A stretch of DNA of 64,000 bases from Methylocystis sp. IM3 (GCF_038070105.1 NZ_JBBPBZ010000002.1:1934001-1998000), one strand, 5' to 3'. Positions 27,524 to 36,967 are shown, numbered from the stretch's first letter. The notes: generated by a model not told the origin, from the letters alone. Numbers and translations: made by a program.

Positions 27524-30001
27524 TTAAAACTTCGCGTTTACTGTGACGAACGCTGAACGCGGCGCGCCGGGCATGATATTATTATTGTTGGTCGCGGCGA
27601 CGTAATATCGCGCCCCGAGCAGATTTTCGATATTGAGCTGCGCGTTGACCCGTTCGCTGAGCTTCACATAGGCCGCCGCATCGACGCGGGCGTAGCCGGG
27701 GACGACGACGGCGTTGTCAATCGCCGGATAGAATTTGGCGTTGTAGATGACGCCGCCGCCAAGACCCAGCGCCCCCGGCCCGGCGTCGAAGAGCGACGAA
27801 ATGTCGACCTTGTTCCAGAAGGAATAGGTGTTGCGCGGGACATTGGGCGTCACCTTGCCCGAATAGACGAGCCACGGATCGGCTGGATTTGGAAAATAGC
27901 TGGCGTTCAGCACGCGGCCGGACTGAAAACCATAGCCAAGCGAGGCCTGCCACTCGTCTGTGACATAGCCGACGAGTCCGACTTCGCCGCCCCGCGTCCG
28001 CGTATTGGCGGCGACCGCGTTGAAGGCGTTGACCGTGACAGGCTGGTTCGAGCGATTGAGCTGATAGAGCGCGCCGGTGAGCAGCAACCGAGGCGTGATT
28101 TGGTATTTCGTTCCGACTTCGAGATTCTCGAAGCCCTGCGGCGACAGCGCGGCGAGAGACGGCGTCAGCACGACGAACTGATCGCTGGAGGCGGGCAGGA
28201 AGGAGCGCGAATAAGCGAAGTAATACGAGAGATCCGGCGTCGGTTTGAAGACGACGCCAAGTCGCGGCGACCATTTGTTGGTGACGTTGCGAATGGTCTG
28301 GTTGAGCGAGTCGACGATTTCGCCTTCCGCCTGCTCCGTCGCCTGCCCCGCCGGATCGGCGCCCGGTGGAAGCGGGAAATCCGCGCCGCGGAATGTCAGA
28401 TCGAAATGGTCGAACCGCACGCCGGCGAGAATGTCGAAATAATTCGTGACCGCGATCTGATCCTGAACATAGCCCGAGGCCACGTCGAGATTCGTGTAGC
28501 GACGCTCGCGCGCGTCGCCGTAGACCATGGGATTATAGATCGTCGGGTTGAAGAAGGGCGCGTCAACCGCGACCGCGCTGCCGTCGCAGGCGACATTGAA
28601 GTTATTCTCCGGCGTGCCAAAGCAGGAGAGATTGCGCTCGCTCGCCGATTTCTGATTGCCGACCTCCGAGCCCATGAGCAGCGTGTGCTTGATCTCGGGC
28701 GTCATCTCGAAACGATAGACGAGGTCTGTCTGGTTGAAGACATTGCGCCGTGGCGTGTTGTGGACGTAGCCTTCGATTTCCATCTGCCCGCCGGGCGGCC
28801 CCTCGAAGAGAAGGACATTCTCGCCCGGGAAAGTATTGGCGTAGCGCTTCTGGTAGTTGGCGTAGACCGTGTGGTTACGGATTTCGAGGCCAAAATCGGT
28901 TGTGTGCTCGATATTGAGATCGACGGAGTTCACATCCACGCGGGCGTAATTGTTCGCCATCGCGCTCGGGTTGACGTCGCCGAAGAATTGCCAGCGCGGC
29001 GCAGGCGAGGGATAGCCCGGCGCGAAGGCCGCGAGGCCGGCGGGGAAGCCCTCGACGAAAGAGCCGATGCCGACCGACGGAATGCCCCGGTCGTTGAAGC
29101 GCCGGTCGTGGTAATGCTCATAGCCGAGCGTCACGAAGGTCTTCTCGAGCGGCTTCCAGGTCAGCGTCGGATTGACGCCGTACCGCTCCATCCGAAAGAA
29201 ATTGCGATAGCCGTAGGACTGCTCGTAAAGCGCGTTCAGGCGAACGGCGAGCGTGTCCGACACCGCCTGGCCCAGATCCGCCGTCACGCGCTTGCGGCCG
29301 AAGCTGCCGAAACTCGTCTCGATATTGCGGATGGTCTCGCCATCGGCCTTCTTGGTGACGCGGTTGATGACGCCGCCACCGCCGCCGCGACCGAAGGTCA
29401 GCGCGCTCGGTCCTTTCAGAACCTCGACCGCCTGTATGTTGTAGAGGTCGCGGTAATATTCGGCGTCGTCACGCACGCCGTCCCTGTAGAAGTCGGCCGA
29501 GGTGCTCTGGCCGCGGATCGTGACCGCGTCCTTGTTGCCCTCGCCGCCCGTCACCGTCACGCCCGGCACATAGGTGAGCGCCTGATTCAGCGACACGCTG
29601 TTGCGATCCTGAAGCTGTTGCTTGGTAAGAATCGTGATCGACTGGGGAATGTCGATGATCGGCGTGTTCGTCTTGGTCGCCGTCGAGGTGCCGCGCGCGA
29701 CATAGCCGACCACTCCGCTCGGGCCGTAGCCGAGCACTTGCTCGGAAGGCACGAAGGGCGTGGGCTCGGAGGGTTGCGCAGGTCCAGGCGCAGGCGCCGC
29801 GGCGGCCGGCGCCGCCTGCACGGGACGCGTCGGGCGCGGGGCCTGGGTGCGCGCGACTGTCTTGCGCGCCTTGCCGACCTCGATCGTGGGAAGCGCCTGC
29901 TGGGCGAAGGTGGACGGCGCGACGGAAATGAATGCGGCGCTGAGAGCGCAAAGGCTCACGTGCGGGCGATTCAATTTTCCAGACGCGAAGAAGCGAACCA
30001 A
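27524..30001 (-). CDS. TonB-dependent siderophore receptor (copy 2)
   Basis: The 825-residue receptor has the same plug motifs as its neighbour (DIPQSITILTKQQLQDRNS, GVRDDAEYYRDLYNIQAVEV) and the same C-terminal strand ending VTVNAKF. The proposed TTG start at 29999-30001 follows GGAG by seven bases and yields a classical signal peptide (MVRFFASGKLNRPHVSLCAL to STFAQQ). An upstream TTG at 30217 would add 72 unlike residues. The two receptors look like a tandem duplication with divergent extracellular loops. Confidence 0.88.
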   Translation of the reverse strand: MVRFFASGKLNRPHVSLCALSAAFISVAPSTFAQQALPTIEVGKARKTVARTQAPRPTRPVQAAPAAAAPAPGPAQPSEPTPFVPSEQVLGYGPSGVVGYVARGTSTATKTNTPIIDIPQSITILTKQQLQDRNSVSLNQALTYVPGVTVTGGEGNKDAVTIRGQSTSADFYRDGVRDDAEYYRDLYNIQAVEVLKGPSALTFGRGGGGGVINRVTKKADGETIRNIETSFGSFGRKRVTADLGQAVSDTLAVRLNALYEQSYGYRNFFRMERYGVNPTLTWKPLEKTFVTLGYEHYHDRRFNDRGIPSVGIGSFVEGFPAGLAAFAPGYPSPAPRWQFFGDVNPSAMANNYARVDVNSVDLNIEHTTDFGLEIRNHTVYANYQKRYANTFPGENVLLFEGPPGGQMEIEGYVHNTPRRNVFNQTDLVYRFEMTPEIKHTLLMGSEVGNQKSASERNLSCFGTPENNFNVACDGSAVAVDAPFFNPTIYNPMVYGDARERRYTNLDVASGYVQDQIAVTNYFDILAGVRFDHFDLTFRGADFPLPPGADPAGQATEQAEGEIVDSLNQTIRNVTNKWSPRLGVVFKPTPDLSYYFAYSRSFLPASSDQFVVLTPSLAALSPQGFENLEVGTKYQITPRLLLTGALYQLNRSNQPVTVNAFNAVAANTRTRGGEVGLVGYVTDEWQASLGYGFQSGRVLNASYFPNPADPWLVYSGKVTPNVPRNTYSFWNKVDISSLFDAGPGALGLGGGVIYNAKFYPAIDNAVVVPGYARVDAAAYVKLSERVNAQLNIENLLGARYYVAATNNNNIMPGAPRSAFVTVNAKF

Positions 30002-30165
30002 GGAGACACTCCGGCGATCAATCGATTTCGGCTCCTTACAGAGTCGGATGCAGATCAGTATTCCAGCGCCGAAAAGCGCGTCAACGCGAGGTGCGAGACC
30101 TTGGAAATCTTGTAAGTTTTCCGCCTGTATTGAATCAGGTCGGACAGACTTCCTTTTTGGAATTA

Positions 30166-30180
30166 TTTCTCTTTTAGAAA
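30166..30180. promoter_or_regulatory. AT-rich inverted repeat upstream of receptor copy 2
   Basis: TTTCT and AGAAA are perfect 5-bp arms around CTTTT, about 165 bases upstream of the proposed receptor start. It may be an operator for an iron-responsive Fur-family regulator, or part of the promoter. Weak evidence. Confidence 0.25.
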
Positions 30181-30215
30181 ATAGTAGTATTTCTTGACTG
30201 TTGCACAAATGAAAC

Positions 30216-30241
30216 AAAAAGCGGCCCTGGATCAGGGCCGC
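30216..30241 (-). terminator. Rho-independent terminator of the cytochrome c gene
   Basis: GCGGCCCTG and CAGGGCCGC form a perfect 9-bp stem with a 3-base loop (30221-30241); on the minus strand it is followed by TTTTTGTTTC. It lies 27 bases after the cytochrome c stop. Confidence 0.88.
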
Positions 30242-30268
30242 TTTCCTGGCGTCTCAACAGGGCTGATC

Positions 30269-30664
30269 TTACTTCTTGCCCTCGGCGTTGAACTGGGCGA
30301 GGTAGGCCCAGACGTTCTCCTGATCGGCGTCGTTGGCGAGGCCCTGGAAGATCATCTTGGTGCCCGGCACCTTGGCCTTCGGGTTCTTGATGAACTCCTT
30401 GAAGGAGGCCTCGTCCCAGGTGATGCCCGAGCTCTTCATCGGCTCGGAATAGTTGTAGCCCTCGACCGAGCCGGCCTTGCGGCCGTTCAGGCCATTCAGC
30501 TCCGGCGCGACGGCGTTCTTCGCGCCTTCGCCAACCTGATGGCAGGCTTTGCACTTGGCGAAGACCTTTTCGCCCGCGGCGGCGTCGCCAGCGGCGAAGG
30601 CCTGGCCGGCGGAAGCGGCGAAAGCGACGCTCGCAGCGAACGTCAGCAGGGAAATCGTCTTCAT
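30269..30664 (-). CDS. Class I cytochrome c (c2/c550 type)
   Basis: The 131-residue periplasmic electron carrier has a signal peptide (MKTISLLTFAASVAFAASAG, cleavage after AFA). The heme-binding site is CKACH about 20 residues into the mature protein, and the distal methionine ligand is in PGTKMIFQG. AAGGATCAAGG precedes the ATG. It has its own strong terminator and probably its own promoter. The likely role is shuttling electrons to an oxidase or from a dehydrogenase. Confidence 0.92.
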   Translation of the reverse strand: MKTISLLTFAASVAFAASAGQAFAAGDAAAGEKVFAKCKACHQVGEGAKNAVAPELNGLNGRKAGSVEGYNYSEPMKSSGITWDEASFKEFIKNPKAKVPGTKMIFQGLANDADQENVWAYLAQFNAEGKK

Positions 30665-30905
30665 CCTTGATCCTTTCCTCATCCTTGGCGTTCGCTATGC
30701 GAGCGTTCGCCTATTTCTTGAAATCGCCATGCCAAAGGTCGGCGCCTTGCCGGCGCACTTTAGACGGCTTCGAAACTACAACGAAGGTGCGCCCCGACAC
30801 AATACGCCACTCTTTCGTCCCGACGCGCCAAACCTATCGGGCCGGAACTGAACAGCGCCTGAACCCCGCCCGAAACGCTGGTCAGAGAGCGCCCGCTGTG
30901 ATGGT

Positions 30906-31532
30906 TCAAAACGTCACCCGGCGCAAGGTGAGGTTCACCCGCGCGCCAAGGCCGGAGAGCGGCGCAGGCAACGGTGTGAGAATCGATGGCAAAATCCGAT
31001 CCACGCCGTGAAACGCGCGCCGCGCCGGGCCGGAGAGAACGAGCGCATCGCCTGCGGATAGCGTGAAGGCGAGAGTCTTGTCTGTGCGCTTCTGTCCGCC
31101 TAGCCTGAAGCGACAATCCGCTCCCAATGAGAAAGAGAGAATCGGCGCCGCGAAATCCTGTTCGTCGCGGTCCTGATGCAAGCCCATCCTGGCGTCGTCG
31201 GAATAGACGTTGATCAGGCAGGCTTCCGGCGGCTTCGGGTAGCCGGTGAGCGCCGCCCAGGAGTCGAGCAGCATGGCGGGAATCGGCGCCCATGGCGCGC
31301 CGGTTTCCGGATGCGTCGCCTCGTAGCGATAGCCGCGGTCCTTGTCGCTCATCCAGCCGAGCGGCCCGCAATTGGTCATGCGCACCGACATGGGCAGGCC
31401 GGACTTCGGCATCCGGGACACGAAGAGCGGCGCGCGGGCGATCACATCCGCGATCGCCTCGGCCAGCCGCTCCTGCGCGGCCGAATCGAGCCAGCCGGGA
31501 TGATGGAAGGCGCCGGGCGCGCGTTCGAGCAA
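30906..31532 (-). CDS. alkB: AlkB-type DNA/RNA oxidative demethylase
   Basis: This Fe(II)/2-oxoglutarate dioxygenase removes alkyl groups from 1-methyladenine and 3-methylcytosine. The 208-residue protein has the metal triad His119-x-Asp121 (MGLHQDRDE) and His175 (AFHGVDR), and the 2-oxoglutarate-binding arginines in ARVNLTLRRV (Arg198, Arg204). The TTG start at 31530-31532 is supported by GGAGG upstream and the lack of a suitable ATG. It follows gpmA by 27 bases. Confidence 0.92.
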   Translation of the reverse strand: MLERAPGAFHHPGWLDSAAQERLAEAIADVIARAPLFVSRMPKSGLPMSVRMTNCGPLGWMSDKDRGYRYEATHPETGAPWAPIPAMLLDSWAALTGYPKPPEACLINVYSDDARMGLHQDRDEQDFAAPILSFSLGADCRFRLGGQKRTDKTLAFTLSAGDALVLSGPARRAFHGVDRILPSILTPLPAPLSGLGARVNLTLRRVTF

Positions 31533-31559
31533 AAGCTTACCGCCTCCGCCGGACGAGGA

Positions 31560-32186
31560 TCAGGGCTCCAGAACCGTCTTGGAGGCGACCGTCGAATCGG
31601 CGTTGAGCTTGTAGATGATCGGAATGCCGGTCGCGATTTCGAGCGTGGAGATGCTCTCCGGCGTCATCTGCTCCAGCACCATGCACAGCGCGCGCAGCGA
31701 ATTGCCGTGAGCCGCGACCAGCACGCGCTCGCCGCGCATCACCGGCGGCAGAATGCGCTGGACGTAGAACGGCACGACGCGCGCGACAGTGTCCTTGAGG
31801 CTTTCGCCGCCCGGCGGCGGCACATCATAGGAGCGCCGCCACAGGCGCACCTGCTCCTCGCCCCATTGCTCGCGCGCCTCGTCCTTGTTGAGGCCGGAGA
31901 GGTCGCCGTAATGGCGCTCGTTGAGGGCGCGGTCCTTCACCGTCGGCACATTGGACTGGCCCAGCTCCTCGAAGATGAGCTGCAACGTATGCTGCGCGCG
32001 CAGCAGCGCGGAGGTGAAGCCGACGCTGAAAAGGAGATCGAGCTTGCGCAATTCACGGCCCGCGCGCCGCGCCTCCTCTATGCCCAGCGGCGTGAGGTCG
32101 GGATTCTTCCAGCCCGTGAAGAGATTCTTCGCGTTCCATTCGCTCTGGCCGTGCCGGACGAGGACGAGGGTGCGGTGCATGCTCAT
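31560..32186 (-). CDS. gpmA: 2,3-bisphosphoglycerate-dependent phosphoglycerate mutase
   Basis: GpmA interconverts 3- and 2-phosphoglycerate in glycolysis and gluconeogenesis. The 208-residue protein has the phosphohistidine motif [18 protein letters not shown] with His12, the family stretch [15 protein letters not shown], and the second catalytic histidine in [11 protein letters not shown]. It lies 15 bases after dapB, a pairing common in Rhizobiales. Confidence 0.95.
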   Translation of the reverse strand: MSMHRTLVLVRHGQSEWNAKNLFTGWKNPDLTPLGIEEARRAGRELRKLDLLFSVGFTSALLRAQHTLQLIFEELGQSNVPTVKDRALNERHYGDLSGLNKDEAREQWGEEQVRLWRRSYDVPPPGGESLKDTVARVVPFYVQRILPPVMRGERVLVAAHGNSLRALCMVLEQMTPESISTLEIATGIPIIYKLNADSTVASKTVLEP

Positions 32187-32201
32187 GGGCTAACTCGAGA
32201 C

Positions 32202-33017
32202 TCAGGCGCCAGAGAGGCCGAGAACGTCGGCCATGGAATAGAGGCCCGGCGTCTTGCCCCGGGTCCAGAGCGCCGCCGCAAGGGCGCCGCGTGCGAAAAT
32301 GCCCCGGTCCTCGGCGCGATGCGAGAACTCGATCCGCTCTCCCATGCCGGCGAAGATCACCGTGTGGTCGCCCACGACCGTCCCGCCGCGCAGCGCCGCG
32401 AAGCCGATGTCGCCAGGCTTGCGGGCGCCGGTCACGCCGTCGCGCCCGCGCGCGCTGTGTTCGGCAAGGTCGATTCCCCTGCCCCGCGCCACGGCCTCGC
32501 CGAGCAGCAGGGCCGTGCCCGACGGCGCGTCGACCTTCAGCTTGTGGTGCATTTCGACGATCTCGGCGTCCCAGCCGGGACCGAGCGCCTTGGCCGCCTT
32601 CTCGACGAGTCCGGCGAGAAGATTGACGCCGAGGCTCATATTGCCCGAGCGCACGACGACCGTGTCGCGGGCCTCCTCGGCGATCCGGGCGAGATCCTCG
32701 GCCGTCAGTCCGGTCGTGCCGATGACATGGGCGACGCGCGCCGCCGCCGCCGCTTTGGACATGGCCGCCGTGGCGGCGGGCGTCGAAAAATCGATGACGG
32801 CGTCGGCCTGGGCCAATGCGGCGGGAATGTCGCTGGTGACCGGAACGCCCGTCGGCGGCAGTCCGAAGGCGGCGCCGCTGTCCGCGCCGATGGCCGAGGA
32901 CCCCTCCGCTTCCAGAGCCGCGACGAGCCGCACGCCCAGCGTGTCGGGGATGGTCTGCGTCAGCATACGGCCCATGCGGCCCGCCGCGCCTACCACGACC
33001 AGACGCAATTCGCTCAT
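32202..33017 (-). CDS. dapB: 4-hydroxy-tetrahydrodipicolinate reductase
   Basis: DapB reduces hydroxytetrahydrodipicolinate in lysine and meso-diaminopimelate synthesis. The 271-residue protein begins [15 protein letters not shown] (Rossmann NAD(P) site) and shows [17 protein letters not shown], the family motif [16 protein letters not shown] with catalytic His and Lys, and [13 protein letters not shown]. The usual length is about 270, so the ATG at 33015-33017 was used rather than the open 42-codon extension upstream. Confidence 0.95.
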   Translation of the reverse strand: MSELRLVVVGAAGRMGRMLTQTIPDTLGVRLVAALEAEGSSAIGADSGAAFGLPPTGVPVTSDIPAALAQADAVIDFSTPAATAAMSKAAAAARVAHVIGTTGLTAEDLARIAEEARDTVVVRSGNMSLGVNLLAGLVEKAAKALGPGWDAEIVEMHHKLKVDAPSGTALLLGEAVARGRGIDLAEHSARGRDGVTGARKPGDIGFAALRGGTVVGDHTVIFAGMGERIEFSHRAEDRGIFARGALAAALWTRGKTPGLYSMADVLGLSGA

Positions 33018-33260
33018 CTCAACTGCCCTCGCCTGCGGCGCCCTGACCGGAGTCTGTCCGGCCGCCCGGATCAGGAAAGCCTGCTCCAGCGCCTTGTTTC
33101 GACGCGATTTCCCAACCGGATCGCTACGGCTGAAAAAGCTCATAACGCTCGGACAGGCGACTCGGGCCTTCTGACGCGCACCCTCCTATACAGATCGCGG
33201 CCGCTTAAGAGAAGCCTTCGAATTGTCGCGGCGACGTTCAGGACCCACCCGTACGGGCGG

Positions 33261-33803
33261 CTACTTCTTGGGCCGGAAGGCTTTGACGCGGGCAGGATCG
33301 GTCTCGATATAGGCGGCGCCGATCAGGTCGAGGCAATAGGGCACGGCGGGCATTACGGCGTCGAGGCAGAGTTCGATCGCGGCAGGTTTGCCGGGCAGGT
33401 TTATGACGAGGCATTTGCCGCGATGGGCGGCCACCTGGCGCGAGAGGATGGCGGTGGGCGTCTGCGCCAGCGAGACCTGGCGCATCAGCTCGCCGAACCC
33501 CGGCAGTTCGCGCGGACAGGCCGCGAGCGTCGCCTCGGGCGTGAGGTCGCGCGGGCTCGGGCCGGTACCGCCTGTCGTGACGATCAGATCGCAGCCCACA
33601 GCGTCGGCGAGCTCGATGAGCGTGTCGCGCACGCTCTCGAACCCGTCCGGGATGATGCGCCGCTCGATGCGGAAAGGCGTCGTGAGGACGGCGGAAAGAT
33701 AGGCCTCGATCGCCGGGCCGCTCTCGTCCTTGTAAACGCCGGCGCTGGCGCGGTCCGAGGCGGTGACGACGCCGATGACGGCCTCGCTTCTGGTGTCGGT
33801 CAT
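33261..33803 (-). CDS. mog: Molybdopterin adenylyltransferase (Mog/MoaB family)
   Basis: The enzyme adenylates molybdopterin before molybdate insertion in molybdenum cofactor synthesis. The 180-residue protein shows IGVVTASDRASAGVY, the signature TTGGTGPSPRDLTPEA, and LVINLPGKPAAIEL. It begins 45 bases after sulP. A further Mo-cofactor gene (mobA) lies at the right edge of the window. Confidence 0.93.
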   Translation of the reverse strand: MTDTRSEAVIGVVTASDRASAGVYKDESGPAIEAYLSAVLTTPFRIERRIIPDGFESVRDTLIELADAVGCDLIVTTGGTGPSPRDLTPEATLAACPRELPGFGELMRQVSLAQTPTAILSRQVAAHRGKCLVINLPGKPAAIELCLDAVMPAVPYCLDLIGAAYIETDPARVKAFRPKK

Positions 33804-33848
33804 GCGTTTGATCTCCCGCCGCCCTTTTGGCGCCTCGCGCGCGGCTTG

Positions 33849-35588
33849 TCAGCCCATCGAGACGGCTGGATGCGCGGCGCGATGACCGGGATGCGTCTGG
33901 TCATATTGCGCGAGAGCTTCGTCCACCGTCGCCGCATAGCCAACCTGCTTCGGGTCGAGCCCGTGCAGCGTCAGGGCGCGGCGGATGTCCGGGCTGGCGC
34001 CCGTCACGAAGAGCTGCACGCCTTTGCGATGCGCCTTGTGCGCGAGCCCCTCCATGACATTGGCGCCCGTCGAGTCGAGAAAGGGCGCCTCCGAGAAGTC
34101 GATGATCAGCGCCTTGTAGCTGTCGGAAATGCGGTCGAGCACCGAGCCGATCGACGCCGCCGCGCCGAAGAAGAAGGCCCCGACGATCCGATAGACCACC
34201 ACTTCGGGATCGGCGGCGCGCGTCTCGTCATAGGCCCGGCCCTCGTCCGGCGCGTCCTCGCGCACGAGCGGCCGGCTCTTTTGGACAGCCGTCGCCTGTG
34301 ACATCCGGTAGATGAACAGGACCGAGCCCATCGCGAAACCGACCATGATCGCTTCGCTCAGCTCGCGGAAGATGGTGAGGAAGAAGGTCGCCGCCAGCAC
34401 GGCCGCGTCCCCCCATCCCGACCGCACCAGCACCGCAATCGCGGGCCGCTCGACCATGTTCCAGGCGACGATCACCAGCACGCCGGCAAGTGCGGCGAGC
34501 GGGATATAGGCCGCGAGCGGCGCGGCGAGCAGCATGAACAGCAACAGGAAAAGCGCGTGCAATATGCCCGCGACCGGGCCATGGGCGCCGGCCCTGACGT
34601 TGGTCGCGGTGCGGGCGATCGTGCCGGTGACGCAGAAGCCTCCGAACAGGGCCGAGCCCATATTGGCGACGCCCTGCGCCACCAACTCGCAATTGGAGCG
34701 GTGCCGCCGGCCTGTCATGCCATCCGCGACGACGGCCGAGAGCAGAGACTCGATGGAGCCGAGCAGCGCGAAGGACGCCGCGGCCGGCAGCGCCGCCTGA
34801 ATTTTCTCGAGCGAGAGATCGGGCAGCACGGGCGCGGGCAGAATGTTTGGGATGCCGCCGAATTTCGAGCCGATCGTCGCGACCGGCAGATGCAGGCCAG
34901 CCGCGACCGCAGCGGCGGCTGCAACAGCGATCAGCATTCCCGGCCAATGCGGGCGCGCATATTTCAGCGCGACGATGACGGCGACAGTCCCGAACGACAG
35001 GGCGACCGCCTCCAACGTGACGCTGGGCGCCGCCGCGACAAGCACGGGAATCTTCTCGTGAAGCGGCCCCGGCTCGCCCTCGGCCAGGGTCAAACCGAGC
35101 AACTCCCTGAGCTGGCTCGCGAAGATGATGACCGCAATCCCCGCCGTGAAGCCCACCGTCACGGGAAACGGAATGAACTTGATGAAGGTCCCGAGGCGCA
35201 GCAGCCCCATGGCGGCCATCATGAGCCCGGAGAGGAAAGTCGCGATGACGAGCCCTTCCATCCCCTGCGTTGCGACCACGGTGGAGACGAGAACAATGAA
35301 GGCGCCGGCTGGGCCGCCGATCTGGAACCGCGAACCGCCCAGAGCCGAAACCAGAAACCCGCCGACGATGGCGGTGTAAAGGCCCTGGGCAGGGCTCGCG
35401 CCCGAGGCGATCGCGATCGCCATGGAAAGCGGCAGCGCCACAATGGCGACCGTCAGCCCTGCGACGGAGTCCGCGCGCAATTGGGCCAGGCCGTAGCCCT
35501 CCCGCAGCGCCGTCACCAGCTTCGGCATGAAAAGCTCGACAAACCGCGCCCCTCGAGCGGCGCCTCCCCCCACCACGTCAATCGACAT
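33849..35588 (-). CDS. SulP family anion transporter with STAS domain
   Basis: The 579-residue inner-membrane protein has a SulP transport domain of about 10-12 helices (residues 30-430; GLTVAIVALPLSMAIAIASG, SRFQIGGPAGAFIV) and a cytoplasmic STAS domain (about 455-560; LIIDFSEAPFLDSTGANVM). SulP members move sulfate, bicarbonate or dicarboxylates; the substrate here is not determinable. It is followed by mog and divergent from the RlpA-like gene. Confidence 0.9.
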   Translation of the reverse strand: MSIDVVGGGAARGARFVELFMPKLVTALREGYGLAQLRADSVAGLTVAIVALPLSMAIAIASGASPAQGLYTAIVGGFLVSALGGSRFQIGGPAGAFIVLVSTVVATQGMEGLVIATFLSGLMMAAMGLLRLGTFIKFIPFPVTVGFTAGIAVIIFASQLRELLGLTLAEGEPGPLHEKIPVLVAAAPSVTLEAVALSFGTVAVIVALKYARPHWPGMLIAVAAAAAVAAGLHLPVATIGSKFGGIPNILPAPVLPDLSLEKIQAALPAAASFALLGSIESLLSAVVADGMTGRRHRSNCELVAQGVANMGSALFGGFCVTGTIARTATNVRAGAHGPVAGILHALFLLLFMLLAAPLAAYIPLAALAGVLVIVAWNMVERPAIAVLVRSGWGDAAVLAATFFLTIFRELSEAIMVGFAMGSVLFIYRMSQATAVQKSRPLVREDAPDEGRAYDETRAADPEVVVYRIVGAFFFGAAASIGSVLDRISDSYKALIIDFSEAPFLDSTGANVMEGLAHKAHRKGVQLFVTGASPDIRRALTLHGLDPKQVGYAATVDEALAQYDQTHPGHRAAHPAVSMG

Positions 35589-35975
35589 TCATTCACCTCC
35601 CAGCGCCTGGCCGGAGCCCGGCGCATCCATGCGCAAGCCGCACGCAGCTGTTGGAATAAGGGAGATTTAGTCATCCGCGCGCCAAAACCCTAGCGCCATG
35701 GGTGCAAAACATTGCCGACCACGGTTTTTGCCTCAGTAAGAGCAAATCACGTTTTTCTGGCCTGTCCGCGCAATATCAGACAGAATAACGTTCATACACG
35801 CCACATTTTCTGAACAAATTGTCAAATTGTCTGGACGTTTTGGCCATCATTCGCCGTTAGACCGGCTATCGCCTCATCCCCACATCGTCAGTTCGATCGA
35901 AATATCCATGCGTCCACTCTTATGGCGCATGCGTATTCTTCTGACGATTGGGGTAAAACAGGAGAAGACTAACGA
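35589..35975. other. 387-bp divergent promoter region between sulP and rlpA-like gene
   Basis: The region is AT-richer than its neighbours. It holds an exact tandem 8-bp repeat AAATTGTC AAATTGTC at 35816-35831 and a 23-codon open frame (35908-35979) whose TGA overlaps the downstream ATG as ATGA. AGGAGAAG lies shortly before the downstream start. Otherwise I see nothing recognisable. Confidence 0.5.
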
Positions 35976-36455
35976 ATGAAGCGTATATCTGTTGTGGTTG
36001 CCCTTCTCGGTCTCATGACCATTCCCGCCGCCGCGGATGTTCTCGCCGCACGCGAACCAGGGGCCGAACCACAACAACAGCAGGCGCCTGAAGGTCATTA
36101 TGGCAGAGCGAGCCAGGGCGTTCCCGGCAATGCCATGCCCGATGGCGCCCATTCCTTCACGGCCAAGGCGTCCTATTACGGCGGCGGCCCGCGTCGCTAT
36201 GAACCCAATACGCACACCGCGAGCGGCGAGCGGTTCAATCAGTGGGGCCTGACCGCGGCCCATCGCACGCTGCCGCTCGGCACGCGGCTGCTCGTGACGC
36301 ACCATGGCCGCTCGGTCGTTGTAAGGGTGAATGATCGCGGGCCGGCGGCCTGGACCGGTCGAAGCCTCGATCTTTCGCGGGGCGCCGCGACGCGCATCGG
36401 CCTCATCGCCAATGGAACCGGGCCCGTGCTGGTGCAGGTCCTCAACGGCGGTTGA
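35976..36455 (+). CDS. RlpA-like double-psi beta-barrel protein
   Basis: The 159-residue exported protein has a signal peptide (MKRISVVVALLGLMTIPAAA), a short linker rich in glutamine, and a C-terminal double-psi beta-barrel domain with KASYYGGGP, HRTLPLGTRLLVTHHG and VRVNDRGPAAW, as in RlpA. Full RlpA is a lytic transglycosylase acting on denuded glycan at the septum. This one is short and lacks a lipobox, so it is periplasmic or secreted. A second, lipoprotein RlpA is at 57903-58904. Confidence 0.87.
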   Translation: MKRISVVVALLGLMTIPAAADVLAAREPGAEPQQQQAPEGHYGRASQGVPGNAMPDGAHSFTAKASYYGGGPRRYEPNTHTASGERFNQWGLTAAHRTLPLGTRLLVTHHGRSVVVRVNDRGPAAWTGRSLDLSRGAATRIGLIANGTGPVLVQVLNGG

Positions 36456-36471
36456 TCTTAAAAAGAGCGAA

Positions 36472-36498
36472 GCGCCCGGTCCCAAAAGGGCCGGGCGC
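36472..36498 (+). terminator. Hairpin terminator after the RlpA-like gene
   Basis: GCGCCCGG (36472-36479) pairs with CCGGGCGC (36491-36498) and the inner CCC-AAAA-GGG extends the stem with one bulged T. It lies 16 bases after the stop. The tail CTCTCCTT is only mildly T-rich. Confidence 0.7.
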
Positions 36499-36538
36499 CT
36501 CTCCTTCGGCTGTTGATGAGACTCCTGGAGACTTGAGC

Positions 36539-36751
36539 TCAGACAAACATCCCGAAGATTCCGGAAAGGATTGAGAAGACGATCACCGTCGCCGTAACGA
36601 TGCCGAGGTCGGAGGTGCCCCAAAGCGCGAGGACAAGGCCGAGCACCGCGCCGGCCGCAGCGCAGATCAGGACATTGGGCGTGATGGCGAAGTCGAAACT
36701 GCGCATGCCGGTGTATTTGTCCTTGGGCAGGTTCGATTCATGATTGGCCAT
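36539..36751 (-). CDS. Small membrane protein of unknown function
   Basis: The 70-residue protein has a polar N terminus (MANHESNLPKDKYTGMRSFD) and two hydrophobic segments (NVLICAAAGAVLGLVLALW and IVTATVIVFSILSGIFGMF). AAGGGAAA precedes the ATG at 36749-36751; the open frame upstream of it is not gene-like. It stands alone between a convergent terminator and a divergent Uma2 gene. No known family is recognised. Confidence 0.65.
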   Translation of the reverse strand: MANHESNLPKDKYTGMRSFDFAITPNVLICAAAGAVLGLVLALWGTSDLGIVTATVIVFSILSGIFGMFV

Positions 36752-36967
36752 GGCGTTTCCCTTTTCGATCAGGCGCATCTGTGAAAGACGCCGCAACTTC
36801 GAGCGCCAGTGACACGATAGTTTCGCACCGGCCGCGTCCCCGACAGCCGATTTCCTGTCAAAAGGAGCGCGAAATTCGCCACGCCGCCTTTCCCCGGCGC
36901 TCATGGCGAGCCGGACGAGGAGCTGCTAGATTCCGCTTATCGACTTTTCGGAAGCGACAGACGCGCC

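Noticed and set aside
30690-30715. Direct repeat GCGTTCGC in the cytochrome c upstream region as an SOS-type site
   Set aside because: The GTTC elements are eleven bases apart, which does not fit the alphaproteobacterial GTTC-N7-GTTC pattern.
33018-33143. Extended N terminus of dapB, 42 codons upstream of the chosen ATG
   Set aside because: The extension has no family counterpart; the standard DapB length is reached from the ATG at 33017.
31176-34301. Long plus-strand frame opposite alkB-gpmA-dapB-mog
   Set aside because: Antisense shadow of clear genes with composition typical of antisense frames in GC-rich DNA.
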